From assembly GCF_022398475.1 (NCBI RefSeq), contig NZ_JAKEVM010000033.1, positions 1 through 35,038 on the forward strand: DNA of 35,038 nt, read 5' to 3'. Shown one piece after another: positions 7,618-16,704 of this stretch (its first letter is position 1; the number at the start of each line of letters is the position of its first letter). This DNA is from Pseudoalteromonas shioyasakiensis. GTDB taxonomy: Bacteria; Pseudomonadota; Gammaproteobacteria; Enterobacterales; Alteromonadaceae. The position numbers were made by a program, and so were the translations under genes. The notes beneath the pieces are model-generated. The model made no database searches. It saw nothing but the letters and a program-made list of their open reading frames with translations, and had not been told where the DNA came from.

Positions 7618-10600
7618 TTATTTACGTTTACGGCGACGGCCGATAAGCGCTAGTGGTGCAAGTAGTAGTGTTAAGAAACCAAAGCTACCGTTGCTAGATT
7701 TAGTTACTTTCTTCTCTTCTACTGGCTCAGCTTCGTTAGTTACGGCAACAGTGAACTGCTCTGATACAGAGTCTGTACCATCGCTTACTGTTACTTCAAA
7801 TACTAACTCGTCATCGCTTGAGATAGCACCTGGCGTGAAGCCTAGAGTTGCAGTGTCAGCACCTGTAAGTGTTGCTGTTGTGCCGCTTAGTTGCGTCCAC
7901 GTGTAGCTTAGCGTGTCATCACTGTTACGGTCTGACGCTGTTGCCGTTAATGTGCCTGAAGCAGACTCAGAAACAGACTCATCACCCGATACAGAAAGTA
8001 ATGGTAGTGCGTTATCACACGCTAATGCATCACCAGCAATCACGTTTGAGAAGATTGGTGACGTTACATTGCTAACAGTTACGTTATCAATCCACCAACC
8101 GAACTCACGTACTGCGCTGTCTGATGACATACGGAAACGTAATTTTGCACGGTTACCGTTTAGTTCAGTACCGAAACGAATTGTTTCGTAGTTACCATAA
8201 ACACCGTTACCATCAACATTGTTACCTGTGAAGGTATCGCGATCTTGTAGCGCTTGCGCATCGTTTTCGATTAGTGGGCCATCGTAACCAACATCAAATG
8301 TACCGCCCATTTCAGTAACATCTACCCAGTTACCACCGTTCACGCTGATCTCTACAACACCACCATCCCATTCGTTTTCGATTAGGTAGAAGTGCCAGAA
8401 TGAAACTTCAAAATCACCAGCAAAACCGATATCAAACTCTCTTGATTCAACCGCAACATCTGACTGGAAGTCATTGTTGTTTAGGTACATGGTTTGCTCG
8501 CCAAGACCGAAGCCAAAGCTGTTGAAGAAGTTAACATTACCGCCAGTTGCCATGCTTTGTGTGCCAACAGCTAAGTCATCACCTGTCATTACGTTTTCTT
8601 TCCAGTCACGTAATGAAGCGCCTGCTACTTCCATATCGTCAGCAGTTTGTGAGCTAACTGGTGCTTTATCTTCAAAGTCCATGTTCACAAGGTAAGATAC
8701 TGTATCGCTTGCTGCTTCAACAATCTCGTCATCTGCAGAAAGCTCTGGGAATGACACTTCGATTTCAAGTGTATCAGCAGTGCCTGCATCATTTAGTGTA
8801 AACGTGATAGGTGCGCTTGTTTGTGAAGCGTAAGGAGTTGTATCGTCAAAAGTGATTAAACCATCATTTTCGAACGTTACATCGTGACCACTAACAACCG
8901 TTAACTGTGCTTGAGTACCAGTTAGTACTTCACTACCTGTGTTCATGATGCTAACTGTTAACGTGCCTGTTTCACCTTTGTCTAGCACGTTATCGTTTGA
9001 ACAATAACCTAGCTCTGCACCGTTGTAGTTTGGATCCATTGCCACATCTTTGAATGTGAAGCTAGCAAGTTTCATTTTGTCTGATTCAACAACACCTGTT
9101 AAATCTTCGCTGAAACGCTCTGGCGCTTTAGCACCTAAGCCCATACCACGCTTAGCAAATGCACCTAAGATTAGTTTGTAATCTTCTGGATCAACTGCGT
9201 ACGCAGCAGCCAAGATAGCATCACGTGCTTCTGTGTATAGCGGAGCAACTGGAGTTAGCTTGTAACCAGCAACTAAGTAGTTAGCCATACGGTTTTGAGC
9301 TTCTTCAAAGCCGTGCTCGTTGATAAGTGCTACATAGCTTTCCCAAAGCATAGTTGCCCAAATTTCACCTGCTGCGTGTGGTGAACCAACATTAGTTGGA
9401 GCAATACCTACATCAGCACCTTCATTTTCAGTAATGTGGCGGAAAGACAGCGGGTTTACTTCCATATTGGTTGAATATGGAACACGACGAATACCATAGT
9501 AGAAATCTTCTACGAATGTACCGCTACCGTAGGCTTTTTGGAACTTGTCGTTACCTGGGATGTTAATATCATCAGCTTTAGCAATGAACATCAATGAGTG
9601 GAAATCACCCCAACCTTCGCCCATCGCACGGCCTTGGAAGTTGATAAGACCTGATGAGTTACCCACTAAACGGTTACTGATATAGTGACCCCATTCGTGA
9701 GCAATAATACCGTTATCTAGCGTACCGTCTTTTAACGTTGCTTTGTTGAACATATTAACAGTAACAGTGTCGCCTGCAGCGATACCATCGTAAAGTGCGT
9801 GACCGTCAGCATAGTTCAGACCCATGTTAGGAATGATAACTGCATCATCTTCACCGCCCATTGGCGCTGGCTCATCTGTATCTGGGTTGTTGTTTACAAC
9901 GATAGCACCAATTGCACCCGCTTCTTGAGCGTGTAGTACTTTTGCTGTGAAGTTACAAGAACCACGATCGACTAGCGCAATTTTGCCAGCTAGTTCTGCT
10001 GCATTTGTTGCAGGTTCACAGCCGTCTGTTACGCTACCAGAATCTACGTCATTGCCGTCAACTAAACGAACAACTTCGCCTGCAATATCAGCAAATTGCA
10101 TTTGACCAAAGCCAGATACTTTAGAAGACTCAAGTAGACCAATTGTTTCATCTGATGTTACAACAACACCGAAATCTACACCCACTTTCGCATCTTTCGA
10201 GTTGTATAAGTACATTTGCATACGTGGGCTTGCACCGTCAGCAGGTGTTGCCATATTAGCGTTATTTAAACCGCTATTATCTTGCGCTTGTGCTTCGATT
10301 GGGTCGCCTTCTACACCACCACGGCCGTAGTTTGATACTTGTGCAACATTTGATGTTTCGTCAAAACCATGGTCATAGAAGAAATCGTGTAAGAAGTTGT
10401 TCATGTAGAACAAGTTAACGATCGCCGCTTTACGGTTGTCGTAGCTGTTTGCTACTTGATCAACTTGGTAAGGGTAATCGAATGTGTAATCTGATGTAGT
10501 TTCAGCAGTGAAGTCACCTTCTGTGTAACCTTGAGGTGCAATTACATCAGCATAAGCAAATACGTTGTTACCTGATGTTGTTGTAGCGTCATCAGCAAGC

Positions 10601-11631
10601 CACGGATCCATCGTGCTTAGTTTTTTGTAGTAAGACAGGCTTACAAGTGGTGCATCTAGGATTTCAGTTTCATCAATTTGATCTGGACCATCAGCTGGGA
10701 TCACGTCACCGTGTGGACCTTCCCACGGGTAACCATCTTCGTCAGCCCATACACGGTAGTTAAAGTCTGCCGCGTGTGCTTTTAAGTCTTTCTTGAAATA
10801 AACTTTGCTGTTTTGCGCGCCAATAACGTAGCTGAAGTAATCGCTTTCTAGGCTGTTTTTGTCAGCAACTTCTACTTCAACATAGTATGCAGATTGCAGC
10901 TCACCCGCTACTTCAAAGAATACTTTCTTAGCACGAGGCTGACCTAATACAACTTTGTCACCACTTTGGTTAGACACAGTGTACTTAACATAGTCACCTT
11001 GCTCAGTTGATTTAGTTAACGACACATTGATGTCAGCAAGTTCTTTAATCGCACGTTTAATGCTTTGCTCAGCACCAACAAACTCAGCAAGTGGCGCGAA
11101 CGACTGCGTTGCATTTGAACTTGTGTTAGCGAAATAACCAGAACCAGCAACTAGGTTATATTCTTTATCCATGATCAGGTTGTATTCACGGTTGAATACT
11201 TCAATGTCATGAACTTTTTGCTTGTATTTAGCTGTGATTGAGCCAAGCTTTTGCTCAGATAAATCTGCTAATACAGCGCTTGATACACCTTTTTTAGCTG
11301 TGCTAACACCTGTTAAGGCATTTAAATAAAAATCTGCAGCGTAAGCATTACGTTGCTCAGGAAGCACCATTGCCATATCAGGCTTAGCTTGACCTACTGC
11401 ATTCCATAGGAAAGTAGCTTTACCTAATTGCGCATCGAAAATAGATTTGTGACCCGATACAGTGCGACGCTCAGCTAATGCACGTTGCTGAGATACTTGA
11501 GGATTAAATTGTACTTGAGAGCTAACGCTTGAAGCATTATAAAAGCGAGTTTGTTCACTTGCCTGTACTTGAGATGATGCCAAGATAGCCGTTACCATGG
11601 TAGCAACTGCTGTTACTTTAAATTGAGACAT
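7618..11631 (-). CDS. Secreted M36 (fungalysin-like) metalloprotease with PA domain and GlyGly-CTERM tail
   Basis: This is a large extracellular zinc endopeptidase. A signal peptide (cleavage near SQVQA-SEQ) is followed by a propeptide-like N-terminal region to about residue 300. The M36 catalytic part has HEWGH at 645-649 and the third ligand Glu672 in MGEGWGDF. A protease-associated (PA) insert at about 490-630 contains VDRGSCNF and GAIGAIVVNN. After the catalytic region come a CARDB/beta-sandwich-like stretch, a jelly-roll-like region (about 1030-1200) and a PKD/Ig-like domain (about 1215-1305). The end SNGSFGFLTLLLAPLALIG followed by a basic tail is a GlyGly-CTERM type sorting signal, normally processed by rhombosortase. 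That implies type II secretion and possible surface retention. The length of 1337 residues is high for M36 because of the added C-terminal domains. Confidence 0.93.
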   Translation of the reverse strand: MSQFKVTAVATMVTAILASSQVQASEQTRFYNASSVSSQVQFNPQVSQQRALAERRTVSGHKSIFDAQLGKATFLWNAVGQAKPDMAMVLPEQRNAYAADFYLNALTGVSTAKKGVSSAVLADLSEQKLGSITAKYKQKVHDIEVFNREYNLIMDKEYNLVAGSGYFANTSSNATQSFAPLAEFVGAEQSIKRAIKELADINVSLTKSTEQGDYVKYTVSNQSGDKVVLGQPRAKKVFFEVAGELQSAYYVEVEVADKNSLESDYFSYVIGAQNSKVYFKKDLKAHAADFNYRVWADEDGYPWEGPHGDVIPADGPDQIDETEILDAPLVSLSYYKKLSTMDPWLADDATTTSGNNVFAYADVIAPQGYTEGDFTAETTSDYTFDYPYQVDQVANSYDNRKAAIVNLFYMNNFLHDFFYDHGFDETSNVAQVSNYGRGGVEGDPIEAQAQDNSGLNNANMATPADGASPRMQMYLYNSKDAKVGVDFGVVVTSDETIGLLESSKVSGFGQMQFADIAGEVVRLVDGNDVDSGSVTDGCEPATNAAELAGKIALVDRGSCNFTAKVLHAQEAGAIGAIVVNNNPDTDEPAPMGGEDDAVIIPNMGLNYADGHALYDGIAAGDTVTVNMFNKATLKDGTLDNGIIAHEWGHYISNRLVGNSSGLINFQGRAMGEGWGDFHSLMFIAKADDINIPGNDKFQKAYGSGTFVEDFYYGIRRVPYSTNMEVNPLSFRHITENEGADVGIAPTNVGSPHAAGEIWATMLWESYVALINEHGFEEAQNRMANYLVAGYKLTPVAPLYTEARDAILAAAYAVDPEDYKLILGAFAKRGMGLGAKAPERFSEDLTGVVESDKMKLASFTFKDVAMDPNYNGAELGYCSNDNVLDKGETGTLTVSIMNTGSEVLTGTQAQLTVVSGHDVTFENDGLITFDDTTPYASQTSAPITFTLNDAGTADTLEIEVSFPELSADDEIVEAASDTVSYLVNMDFEDKAPVSSQTADDMEVAGASLRDWKENVMTGDDLAVGTQSMATGGNVNFFNSFGFGLGEQTMYLNNNDFQSDVAVESREFDIGFAGDFEVSFWHFYLIENEWDGGVVEISVNGGNWVDVTEMGGTFDVGYDGPLIENDAQALQDRDTFTGNNVDGNGVYGNYETIRFGTELNGNRAKLRFRMSSDSAVREFGWWIDNVTVSNVTSPIFSNVIAGDALACDNALPLLSVSGDESVSESASGTLTATASDRNSDDTLSYTWTQLSGTTATLTGADTATLGFTPGAISSDDELVFEVTVSDGTDSVSEQFTVAVTNEAEPVEEKKVTKSSNGSFGFLTLLLAPLALIGRRRKRK

Positions 11632-11664
11632 TCCTTACGTTCCCTATTGTTATATTTTTATTTT

Positions 11665-11683
11665 CGGTTAACAATCATAACCG
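11665..11683. promoter_or_regulatory. Inverted repeat between M36 gene and small lipoprotein gene
   Basis: CGGTTA (11665-11670) and TAACCG (11678-11683) form six-base arms with a seven-base gap. It is in the 127-bp divergent intergenic region and might be a shared operator. Six-base arms can arise by chance. Confidence 0.2.
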
Positions 11684-11758
11684 CGGCCAATGTACCCAAT
11701 ATGGCAATCAAAAAACAGAATTAATTGTAAACAAAAGTAACAAACAAGCAGGAACATA

Positions 11759-12253
11759 ATGAACCAAACAATTAAGATACAAGCACTTACACTAGCATTA
11801 GTACTAGTATCAGGCTGTCAAAAAAATGAAATAAGCGAGCAAAATACAACACAGCAGCCAACAACCAGTTCACAAAAAGAACAAATTTCAGTTAAAGATG
11901 TTAAAAAAGCTGTCGAAATCAACAAGCAAAAATCAACGAATGCTTTTAGTAATAATGGCGAAAAAATTACCTTTGATGCGCCTACTTTAACCAAGGGCAC
12001 AGAAGTCTTTAATCACGCAATGCAAGAGCGCGGAATCGCAACGGGTGCAATTTACTTAACGCTAAAAGAAAACAGCTTACCAGTAGAGCTAAGCAGCCAA
12101 TATATGCTGAAAAAAATGACCAACAAAAGCTACCGCTACCTTGCTGAAAAAGACACTGATTTATTAAAAGTGCAAAACGCTTTTAAACAAAATGCCAATG
12201 TCGATGTTGTTGAAATTAAAGTTGATTATTCGCCTATAAAAGAGGTGATGTAG
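11759..12253 (+). CDS. Small lipoprotein of unknown function
   Basis: The family is not recognised. The 164-residue product starts with a lipoprotein signal peptide ending in VSGC (Cys20), followed by a Gln/Thr/Ser-rich linker (about 25-50) and a globular C-terminal half of about 110 residues. There are no cysteines after Cys20 and no obvious catalytic motif. The start has GGAA five bases upstream. It is divergently transcribed from the secreted M36 protease 127 bp away. A link such as inhibitor or periplasmic accessory factor is possible but only positional. A 500-bp repeat block begins immediately after its stop. Confidence 0.8.
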   Translation: MNQTIKIQALTLALVLVSGCQKNEISEQNTTQQPTTSSQKEQISVKDVKKAVEINKQKSTNAFSNNGEKITFDAPTLTKGTEVFNHAMQERGIATGAIYLTLKENSLPVELSSQYMLKKMTNKSYRYLAEKDTDLLKVQNAFKQNANVDVVEIKVDYSPIKEVM

Positions 12254-12255
12254 TA

Positions 12256-12680
12256 AAGAAGCTGTCAGCCTTCAGCTATCAGCCGTCAGACGCGTGAAAC
12301 AAGTTTCACGCCTACTTGTAGCAGCGGGTTTATCCCGCGTCATCATGCGCTAGGTTCTAGAAGAAGCTGTCAGCCTTCAGCCTTCAGCCTTCAGCTATCA
12401 GCCGTCAGACGCGCGAAACAAGTTTCACGCCTACTTGTAGCAGCGGGTTTATCCCGCGTCATCATACGCTAGGTTCTAGAAGGAGCTGTCAGCCTTCAGC
12501 TATCAGCCGTCAGACGCGCGAAACAAGTTTCACGCCTACTTGTAGCAGCGGGTTTATCCCGCGTCATCATGCGCTAGGCTCTAGAAGGAGCTGTCAGCCT
12601 TCAGCTATCAGCCGTCAGACGCGCGAAACAAGTTTCACGCCTACTTGCCGCAGCGGGTTTATCCCGCGTCATCAGGTTCT
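12256..12680 (+). repeat. 105-bp composite unit repeated four times
   Basis: Each unit holds TCAG-type heptads, a reversed GTAG hairpin GCGYGAAAC-AA-GTTTCACGC-CTAC, a TT junction, a forward hairpin GTAGCAGCGGG...CCCGCGTCA, and CTAGGTTCTAG. The reversed hairpins start at 12292, 12411, 12516 and 12621, giving spacings of 119, 105 and 105. The extra 14 bp is exactly two additional 7-bp units in the second copy. In copy four the GTAG head is GCCG. The block lies at the 3' end of the small lipoprotein gene. Confidence 0.92.
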
Positions 12681-12768
12681 GGGGGCTAGGCCCTAGGTTC
12701 TAGGACGCGATGTAAAATCGCTGCTATCTCGCTAACTTTACTCTTTCCCCTTGTAACTCGCTAACTTA
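12681..12768. repeat. CTAGG heptads, reversed hairpin and CTAACTTT remnant
   Basis: Units CTAGGCC-CTAGGTT-CTAGGAC are followed by a reversed hairpin element ending GCTGCTAT (12705-12727) and a short degenerate run of the CTAACTTT 15-bp element, which touches the VanX-like gene's stop. The order matches 7304-7559. Confidence 0.75.
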
Positions 12769-12769
12769 C

Positions 12770-13471
12770 CTACTCCACCACAAAATCAAAATAGGTGGCA
12801 GGATATGCTTGCGGTTGGTAGGTAAAATGCCACCATTCCATTGAATAAGGGGCGAATCCGCCCTCTGTCATCAGGGTCTTCAGTTTATATCGATTGGCTT
12901 TTTGCTCTGCACTGATGCGTGGATCGTCGGTGTTAGAAAGAGTGTCGAACATATCAAACGGTGAGCCCATGTCGAGCTCTTTACCTTTCGCATCTACTAA
13001 GGTTAAATCAATCGTTGAACCACGGCTGTGACCCGATTTAGCGGCGATGTAATCACCAAGCAGCTTGTCTTTGCCTAAGTTTGGATAAAACTCAGCTTTA
13101 GTGCGGGTATCTTCTAAATCGTTAACCCAACGCACAAAGTGATCAACGGCGCGCTGCGGACGATAACAATCAAATATTTTTAAGCTCAGACCTTGGATTT
13201 GCGCTGCTATTTGCACATTTTTAAGAGCCTTAGCAGCACTGTTGTGCAATAAACATTTAGGTGCGTTGTAACCATCAACTGGTTTGCCAACAAAGTTATG
13301 ATGACCAAAATAACGGATATCTAACACGGCATTAGGTAGCAAAGAACCTACATCCACAAATTCGCTACGTTTATCATCGCTAGGGTTTGCACAAGCAGCA
13401 CTTGCACTCATAAGCGCAATACCTAACAGAGAAGTAGATTTAGTTAAACGAGCCAACAAAGTGAATGCCAT
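12770..13471 (-). CDS. ddpX: D-alanyl-D-alanine dipeptidase (VanX/DdpX family)
   Basis: This zinc D,D-dipeptidase hydrolyses D-Ala-D-Ala. The start at 13471 is preferred over an in-frame upstream codon at 13501: it has GGAAA at good spacing and gives a clean signal peptide (MAFTLLARL... cleaved near ACA-NP). The product is 233 residues. In that numbering the VanX motifs are CYRPQR (Arg104), SGHSRGSTIDL (zinc ligands His148 and Asp155) and SMEWWHF (base Glu212, zinc ligand His215). A signal peptide points to a periplasmic role in scavenging cell-wall D-Ala-D-Ala rather than cytoplasmic vancomycin resistance. No VanH, VanA or VanRS partners are present. It is followed by a repeat block at its 3' end and preceded by a diguanylate cyclase gene on the same strand. 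Confidence 0.9.
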   Translation of the reverse strand: MAFTLLARLTKSTSLLGIALMSASAACANPSDDKRSEFVDVGSLLPNAVLDIRYFGHHNFVGKPVDGYNAPKCLLHNSAAKALKNVQIAAQIQGLSLKIFDCYRPQRAVDHFVRWVNDLEDTRTKAEFYPNLGKDKLLGDYIAAKSGHSRGSTIDLTLVDAKGKELDMGSPFDMFDTLSNTDDPRISAEQKANRYKLKTLMTEGGFAPYSMEWWHFTYQPQAYPATYFDFVVE

Positions 13472-13523
13472 TTTGATTTTCCATAAATAACTTAATAGCA
13501 TCCACTATTGCACATTAAATAAC

Positions 13524-15161
13524 TTATTCCAAGATTGAAAGCTCAGAAACTGGAGCAAGATCTTGGCTATATGTGGCATCGACAACTGAGCGGTTACGCC
13601 CTGTTTTTTTAGCTTGATATAAAGCTTGATCAGCAAGCTTAAATACTTCATCAATGTTTAATTGCTCAATTGGCCAGCCTGAAATACCAATCGATACATT
13701 AATGCAGCCAACGGGGTCTATGTAGCTTTCTGACACCCGCATACGCAAACGCTCAGCCAGTTGATACGCACGTTTTGCTTCAACTCTTGGCATGATCACA
13801 ATGAATTCTTCACCGCCTGTACGAGCAACTACATCACTATCGCGAGTGACATCTAACAAAATTTTAGCCAACGACTGCAGTACCACATCACCAATGTCAT
13901 GACCAAACTCATCGTTTACCCGTTTAAAATGGTCGATGTCGATAGCCAATACAGCAAAAGGACAACGCTGAGCTATCAAATGGCTAATTTGCATATCGAG
14001 GCTACGGCGATTATGAAGGCAAGTGAGGGGATCAGTTTGCGCTTCTTGACGCAATAGCCCTATTTTACTTTGTAATAGCCCTACCCCTTTTAACATGGCT
14101 TTTCTGAGTTCATTACTTTCAAAATACCATGAGCGAATTTGTGTCAGCTCAAGTGACGTTGAAGGGCGATCTAAAGTATTTGCAGTTTCGGCTAACTGCC
14201 TCAAAGGCTGAGCAATTAAACGTGCTAATACCCAAATGAATATAAAAGTCAGCAAACCAATTGGGGCAGTTTTTACAAACACTTGCCACATTAAATTATC
14301 AAGCGGAGCAAGTGTGTTTTCGAGTGGGCGCTGAGTGACGACCCCCCAAGAAGCGACCGTCATAGGTGCGTAGCCTGCAAGCATCTCAACGCCTTTGCTG
14401 TTGGTAACAAGCTGTGTGCCGGCGTTTCCTTTTAGTACCTCTTCAATTACTTTGTTATCAAACACTTGCTCACCAATACGGCTTTTATCTGGGTGATACA
14501 GTAAGCGATGATTTTCATCAACCACATACAAATAAGAGCCGTCTTGATAGTAATGAACTTGCAGCAGTTCATTTAAAATACTGGTACGTTTTAAGTATAA
14601 GGTGCCGCCTACATAACCAATAAAATTACTTTGTTTGTCGAATAAAGGCTGCGATATAAAGATCAGTAAATTGCCCGCCATCGAAATATACGGCTCGCTG
14701 ATCATTGGGGTGCGATACGATAAAGCGGCTTTAGTGCCAAAGCTATCTACTTTACGGTTTTGTAGCTTCAATGACTTTGGAGAAACCCCTAGAATATCAC
14801 CCTGCGCATTAACAATAATGGTCGAATTAAAACTATTAGTTTGTAGCCTTAGTCGGTCTGCCTCAGCATTAATTAAGCCTTGATTATTAAAATCGTCTTC
14901 AAGAATTTTTCCAACATAAGCAAGCTGTTGCTGAGCATTAAGTAAAAAATTATCGGTCGCTGACACCAACTTAGCGGCGTATGCTTTATGATTATTAAGG
15001 GTTTTATCTATTAGTTGTTGCTTTTGAACTTGGTAGCTCGAGTAATAACTATTTAGAAAGGTTATAAGCGTTGCTGAAAACGCTAACACTAAAATTAAGC
15101 GGCGTAGATTTAAACCACGACTAAGACTATTAAGCACGATACTTCTCACATACAGGCCCAA
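13524..15161 (-). CDS. Cache-HAMP-GGDEF diguanylate cyclase
   Basis: This membrane-bound sensor enzyme synthesises cyclic di-GMP. An N-terminal transmembrane helix (about 20-40) and a second near 298-318 bracket a periplasmic double-Cache-like sensor. A short HAMP-like linker (QPLRQLAETANTLD) and a C-terminal GGDEF domain follow. The active-site motif is GGEEF at 449-453, and an RxxD product-inhibition site (RDSD) lies five residues before it. The cyclase should therefore be active and feedback-inhibited. There is no EAL domain. The annotated start at 15161 is TTG with weak ribosome-site support; an in-frame GTG at 15149 is an alternative. The ligand cannot be named. It stands upstream of the D-Ala-D-Ala dipeptidase on the same strand, 52 bp apart. 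Confidence 0.9.
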   Translation of the reverse strand: MGLYVRSIVLNSLSRGLNLRRLILVLAFSATLITFLNSYYSSYQVQKQQLIDKTLNNHKAYAAKLVSATDNFLLNAQQQLAYVGKILEDDFNNQGLINAEADRLRLQTNSFNSTIIVNAQGDILGVSPKSLKLQNRKVDSFGTKAALSYRTPMISEPYISMAGNLLIFISQPLFDKQSNFIGYVGGTLYLKRTSILNELLQVHYYQDGSYLYVVDENHRLLYHPDKSRIGEQVFDNKVIEEVLKGNAGTQLVTNSKGVEMLAGYAPMTVASWGVVTQRPLENTLAPLDNLMWQVFVKTAPIGLLTFIFIWVLARLIAQPLRQLAETANTLDRPSTSLELTQIRSWYFESNELRKAMLKGVGLLQSKIGLLRQEAQTDPLTCLHNRRSLDMQISHLIAQRCPFAVLAIDIDHFKRVNDEFGHDIGDVVLQSLAKILLDVTRDSDVVARTGGEEFIVIMPRVEAKRAYQLAERLRMRVSESYIDPVGCINVSIGISGWPIEQLNIDEVFKLADQALYQAKKTGRNRSVVDATYSQDLAPVSELSILE

Positions 15162-15461
15162 AGTCCATATTGGGAATATCTAATACCTTTATACTAGCAA
15201 GATGTTCTGTGTACCTCTATAAAACTTTTGTCATAATTTGATTTAGCGCAAACAAATGAGTGCAATTACTCTAATTAATTAAAGTAACTCTGTTTAATAA
15301 CTTCAGCTACCAAGCACTCGTTAAACATGAACGGCATCAAAACCACTTACCAACAACCCTCGTTATTTAACATGTTGAATTTAATAAACTATAAAGCTTA
15401 GTACTGTTAAAAGAACAGCTAACAAATACGATTTATATTATTTAAAAAGCAGCTTGCTTTA
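15162..15461. other. Divergent intergenic region without a recognised gene
   Basis: This AT-rich spacer between the diguanylate cyclase and the NagX-like gene should hold both promoters. No coding frame, tandem repeat or terminator was recognised apart from the palindrome at 15462-15480. Confidence 0.5.
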
Positions 15462-15480
15462 GTGTAATAATTTATTACAC
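15462..15480. promoter_or_regulatory. 19-bp palindrome, candidate operator of NagX-like gene
   Basis: GTGTAATAATTTATTACAC has perfect nine-base arms around a central T. It ends 31 bp before the NagX-like start codon, where a repressor would overlap the promoter. It is not followed by a T-run, so it is not a terminator. The regulator is unidentified. Confidence 0.5.
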
Positions 15481-15511
15481 CGTAAAAACAAAACAACAAT
15501 AAAATTTTCCA

Positions 15512-16699
15512 ATGCGTCAACACTGTGCTGAAATCATCAACAAACTCCCTTCACATCGCCTCATGGCGTTAGATGTAATGCGGGGCTTGACTATTACTGC
15601 CATGATATTAGTGAATAACCCGGGTAGTTGGGGAGCGATGTATTGGCCTTTGAAACATGCACAGTGGCATGGTTGGACGCCTACCGATTTAATTTTTCCG
15701 TTTTTTATTTTTATTGTCGGCATGTCTATCACGCTTTCAGTAAATAGCTTGCGTACTAAAGGGGTCAGTGATCAACAAATACTAAAAGCGGGGGTTATTC
15801 GCACCATTAAACTCATTGCCCTCGGTTGGTTTTTAGCCTTGTTTTATTACAACTTTCGAGACCCTTCTTTTAGTTGGCTTAATGACAAGCTATTGCAGCT
15901 GCGCGTGTTGGGCGTGCTGCAACGTATCGGTTTGGTGTATTTAATCGCTCTGTGTTGTTTTCTCTATTTATCGCCTAAGAAAATAGCCATTACTTGCATC
16001 GCTCTTTTATTGTTTTATGGCGCCGCCATGCTTTATATCCCCTATACCTTGCCAAACGGCGAGGTAGTCAGTGGCTTGTGGTTACATGGCAATAACTTAA
16101 GTGCCTTCATAGACAATACCGTACTTGGTAGTCATCACCTGTATTATGCCAATGCTAAGCCACTGCCATTTGACCCCGAAGGGCTGTTCTCAACACTGCC
16201 AGCCATTGCAAGTGCGCTTAGCGGTATCTTGGCTGCGGTTTATTTAACTAAGCAAACCGACCTTAAAAAACAAGCCCGTACACTTATCTTTCTGGGCACA
16301 TTAGCTGTTCTTGCCGGCTATGCTATTTCTCCATTAACGCCTATCAATAAAGCCTTATGGACACCGAGCTATGTGCTGCTCAGCTCAGGGCTGGCAGCGA
16401 TTTTCTATGCACTGTGCAGTGCTATTTTAGATATTTATAAGCTGCGCAGCTGGGGCGCTCCGTTTATTGTATTTGGTGCGAATGCAATATTATTTTTTAT
16501 ATTCGCAGGCGTGTTTGCACGGCTATTAATTATGATCCCGCTCGGCGATAGCAGTTTAAAAGGCTATATTTATGGCCTAATACAATTAGTGTTCAGCAAT
16601 GATTACCTCGCTTCTTTTAGCTTTTCACTGCTGTTTTTAGTGGTGTCTTATGGGGTGATGTACAGTTGCTACCGCAAAGGCATTTTTTGGAAAGTGTAA
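15512..16699 (+). CDS. NagX-like membrane acyltransferase (HGSNAT/DUF5009 family)
   Basis: This multi-pass inner-membrane protein belongs to the heparan-alpha-glucosaminide N-acetyltransferase-like family, members of which are called NagX in GlcNAc-utilisation clusters of marine bacteria. The N-terminus carries the family signature LDVMRGLTITAMILVNNPG followed by WTPTDLIFPFFIFIVGMS. About ten hydrophobic segments cover the 395 residues. The start at 15512 has a poor ribosome site; an in-frame ATG at 15563 lies very near the conserved motif and is less likely. It probably transfers an acyl group to an amino sugar across the membrane, but the substrate is uncertain. A secreted hexosaminidase gene lies 3 kb downstream, and a 19-bp palindrome lies just upstream. 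Confidence 0.82.
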   Translation: MRQHCAEIINKLPSHRLMALDVMRGLTITAMILVNNPGSWGAMYWPLKHAQWHGWTPTDLIFPFFIFIVGMSITLSVNSLRTKGVSDQQILKAGVIRTIKLIALGWFLALFYYNFRDPSFSWLNDKLLQLRVLGVLQRIGLVYLIALCCFLYLSPKKIAITCIALLLFYGAAMLYIPYTLPNGEVVSGLWLHGNNLSAFIDNTVLGSHHLYYANAKPLPFDPEGLFSTLPAIASALSGILAAVYLTKQTDLKKQARTLIFLGTLAVLAGYAISPLTPINKALWTPSYVLLSSGLAAIFYALCSAILDIYKLRSWGAPFIVFGANAILFFIFAGVFARLLIMIPLGDSSLKGYIYGLIQLVFSNDYLASFSFSLLFLVVSYGVMYSCYRKGIFWKV

Positions 16700-16704
16700 G
16701 CTTT

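Noticed and set aside
12256..12768. Insertion sequence or integron remnant.
   Set aside because: No transposase or integrase fragment, no terminal inverted repeats and no target duplication; the structure is fully explained by the repeat modules.
12770..13471. Vancomycin-resistance gene.
   Set aside because: VanX homology is real, but the protein has a signal peptide and there are no vanH, vanA or regulator genes nearby; a wall-recycling role fits better.
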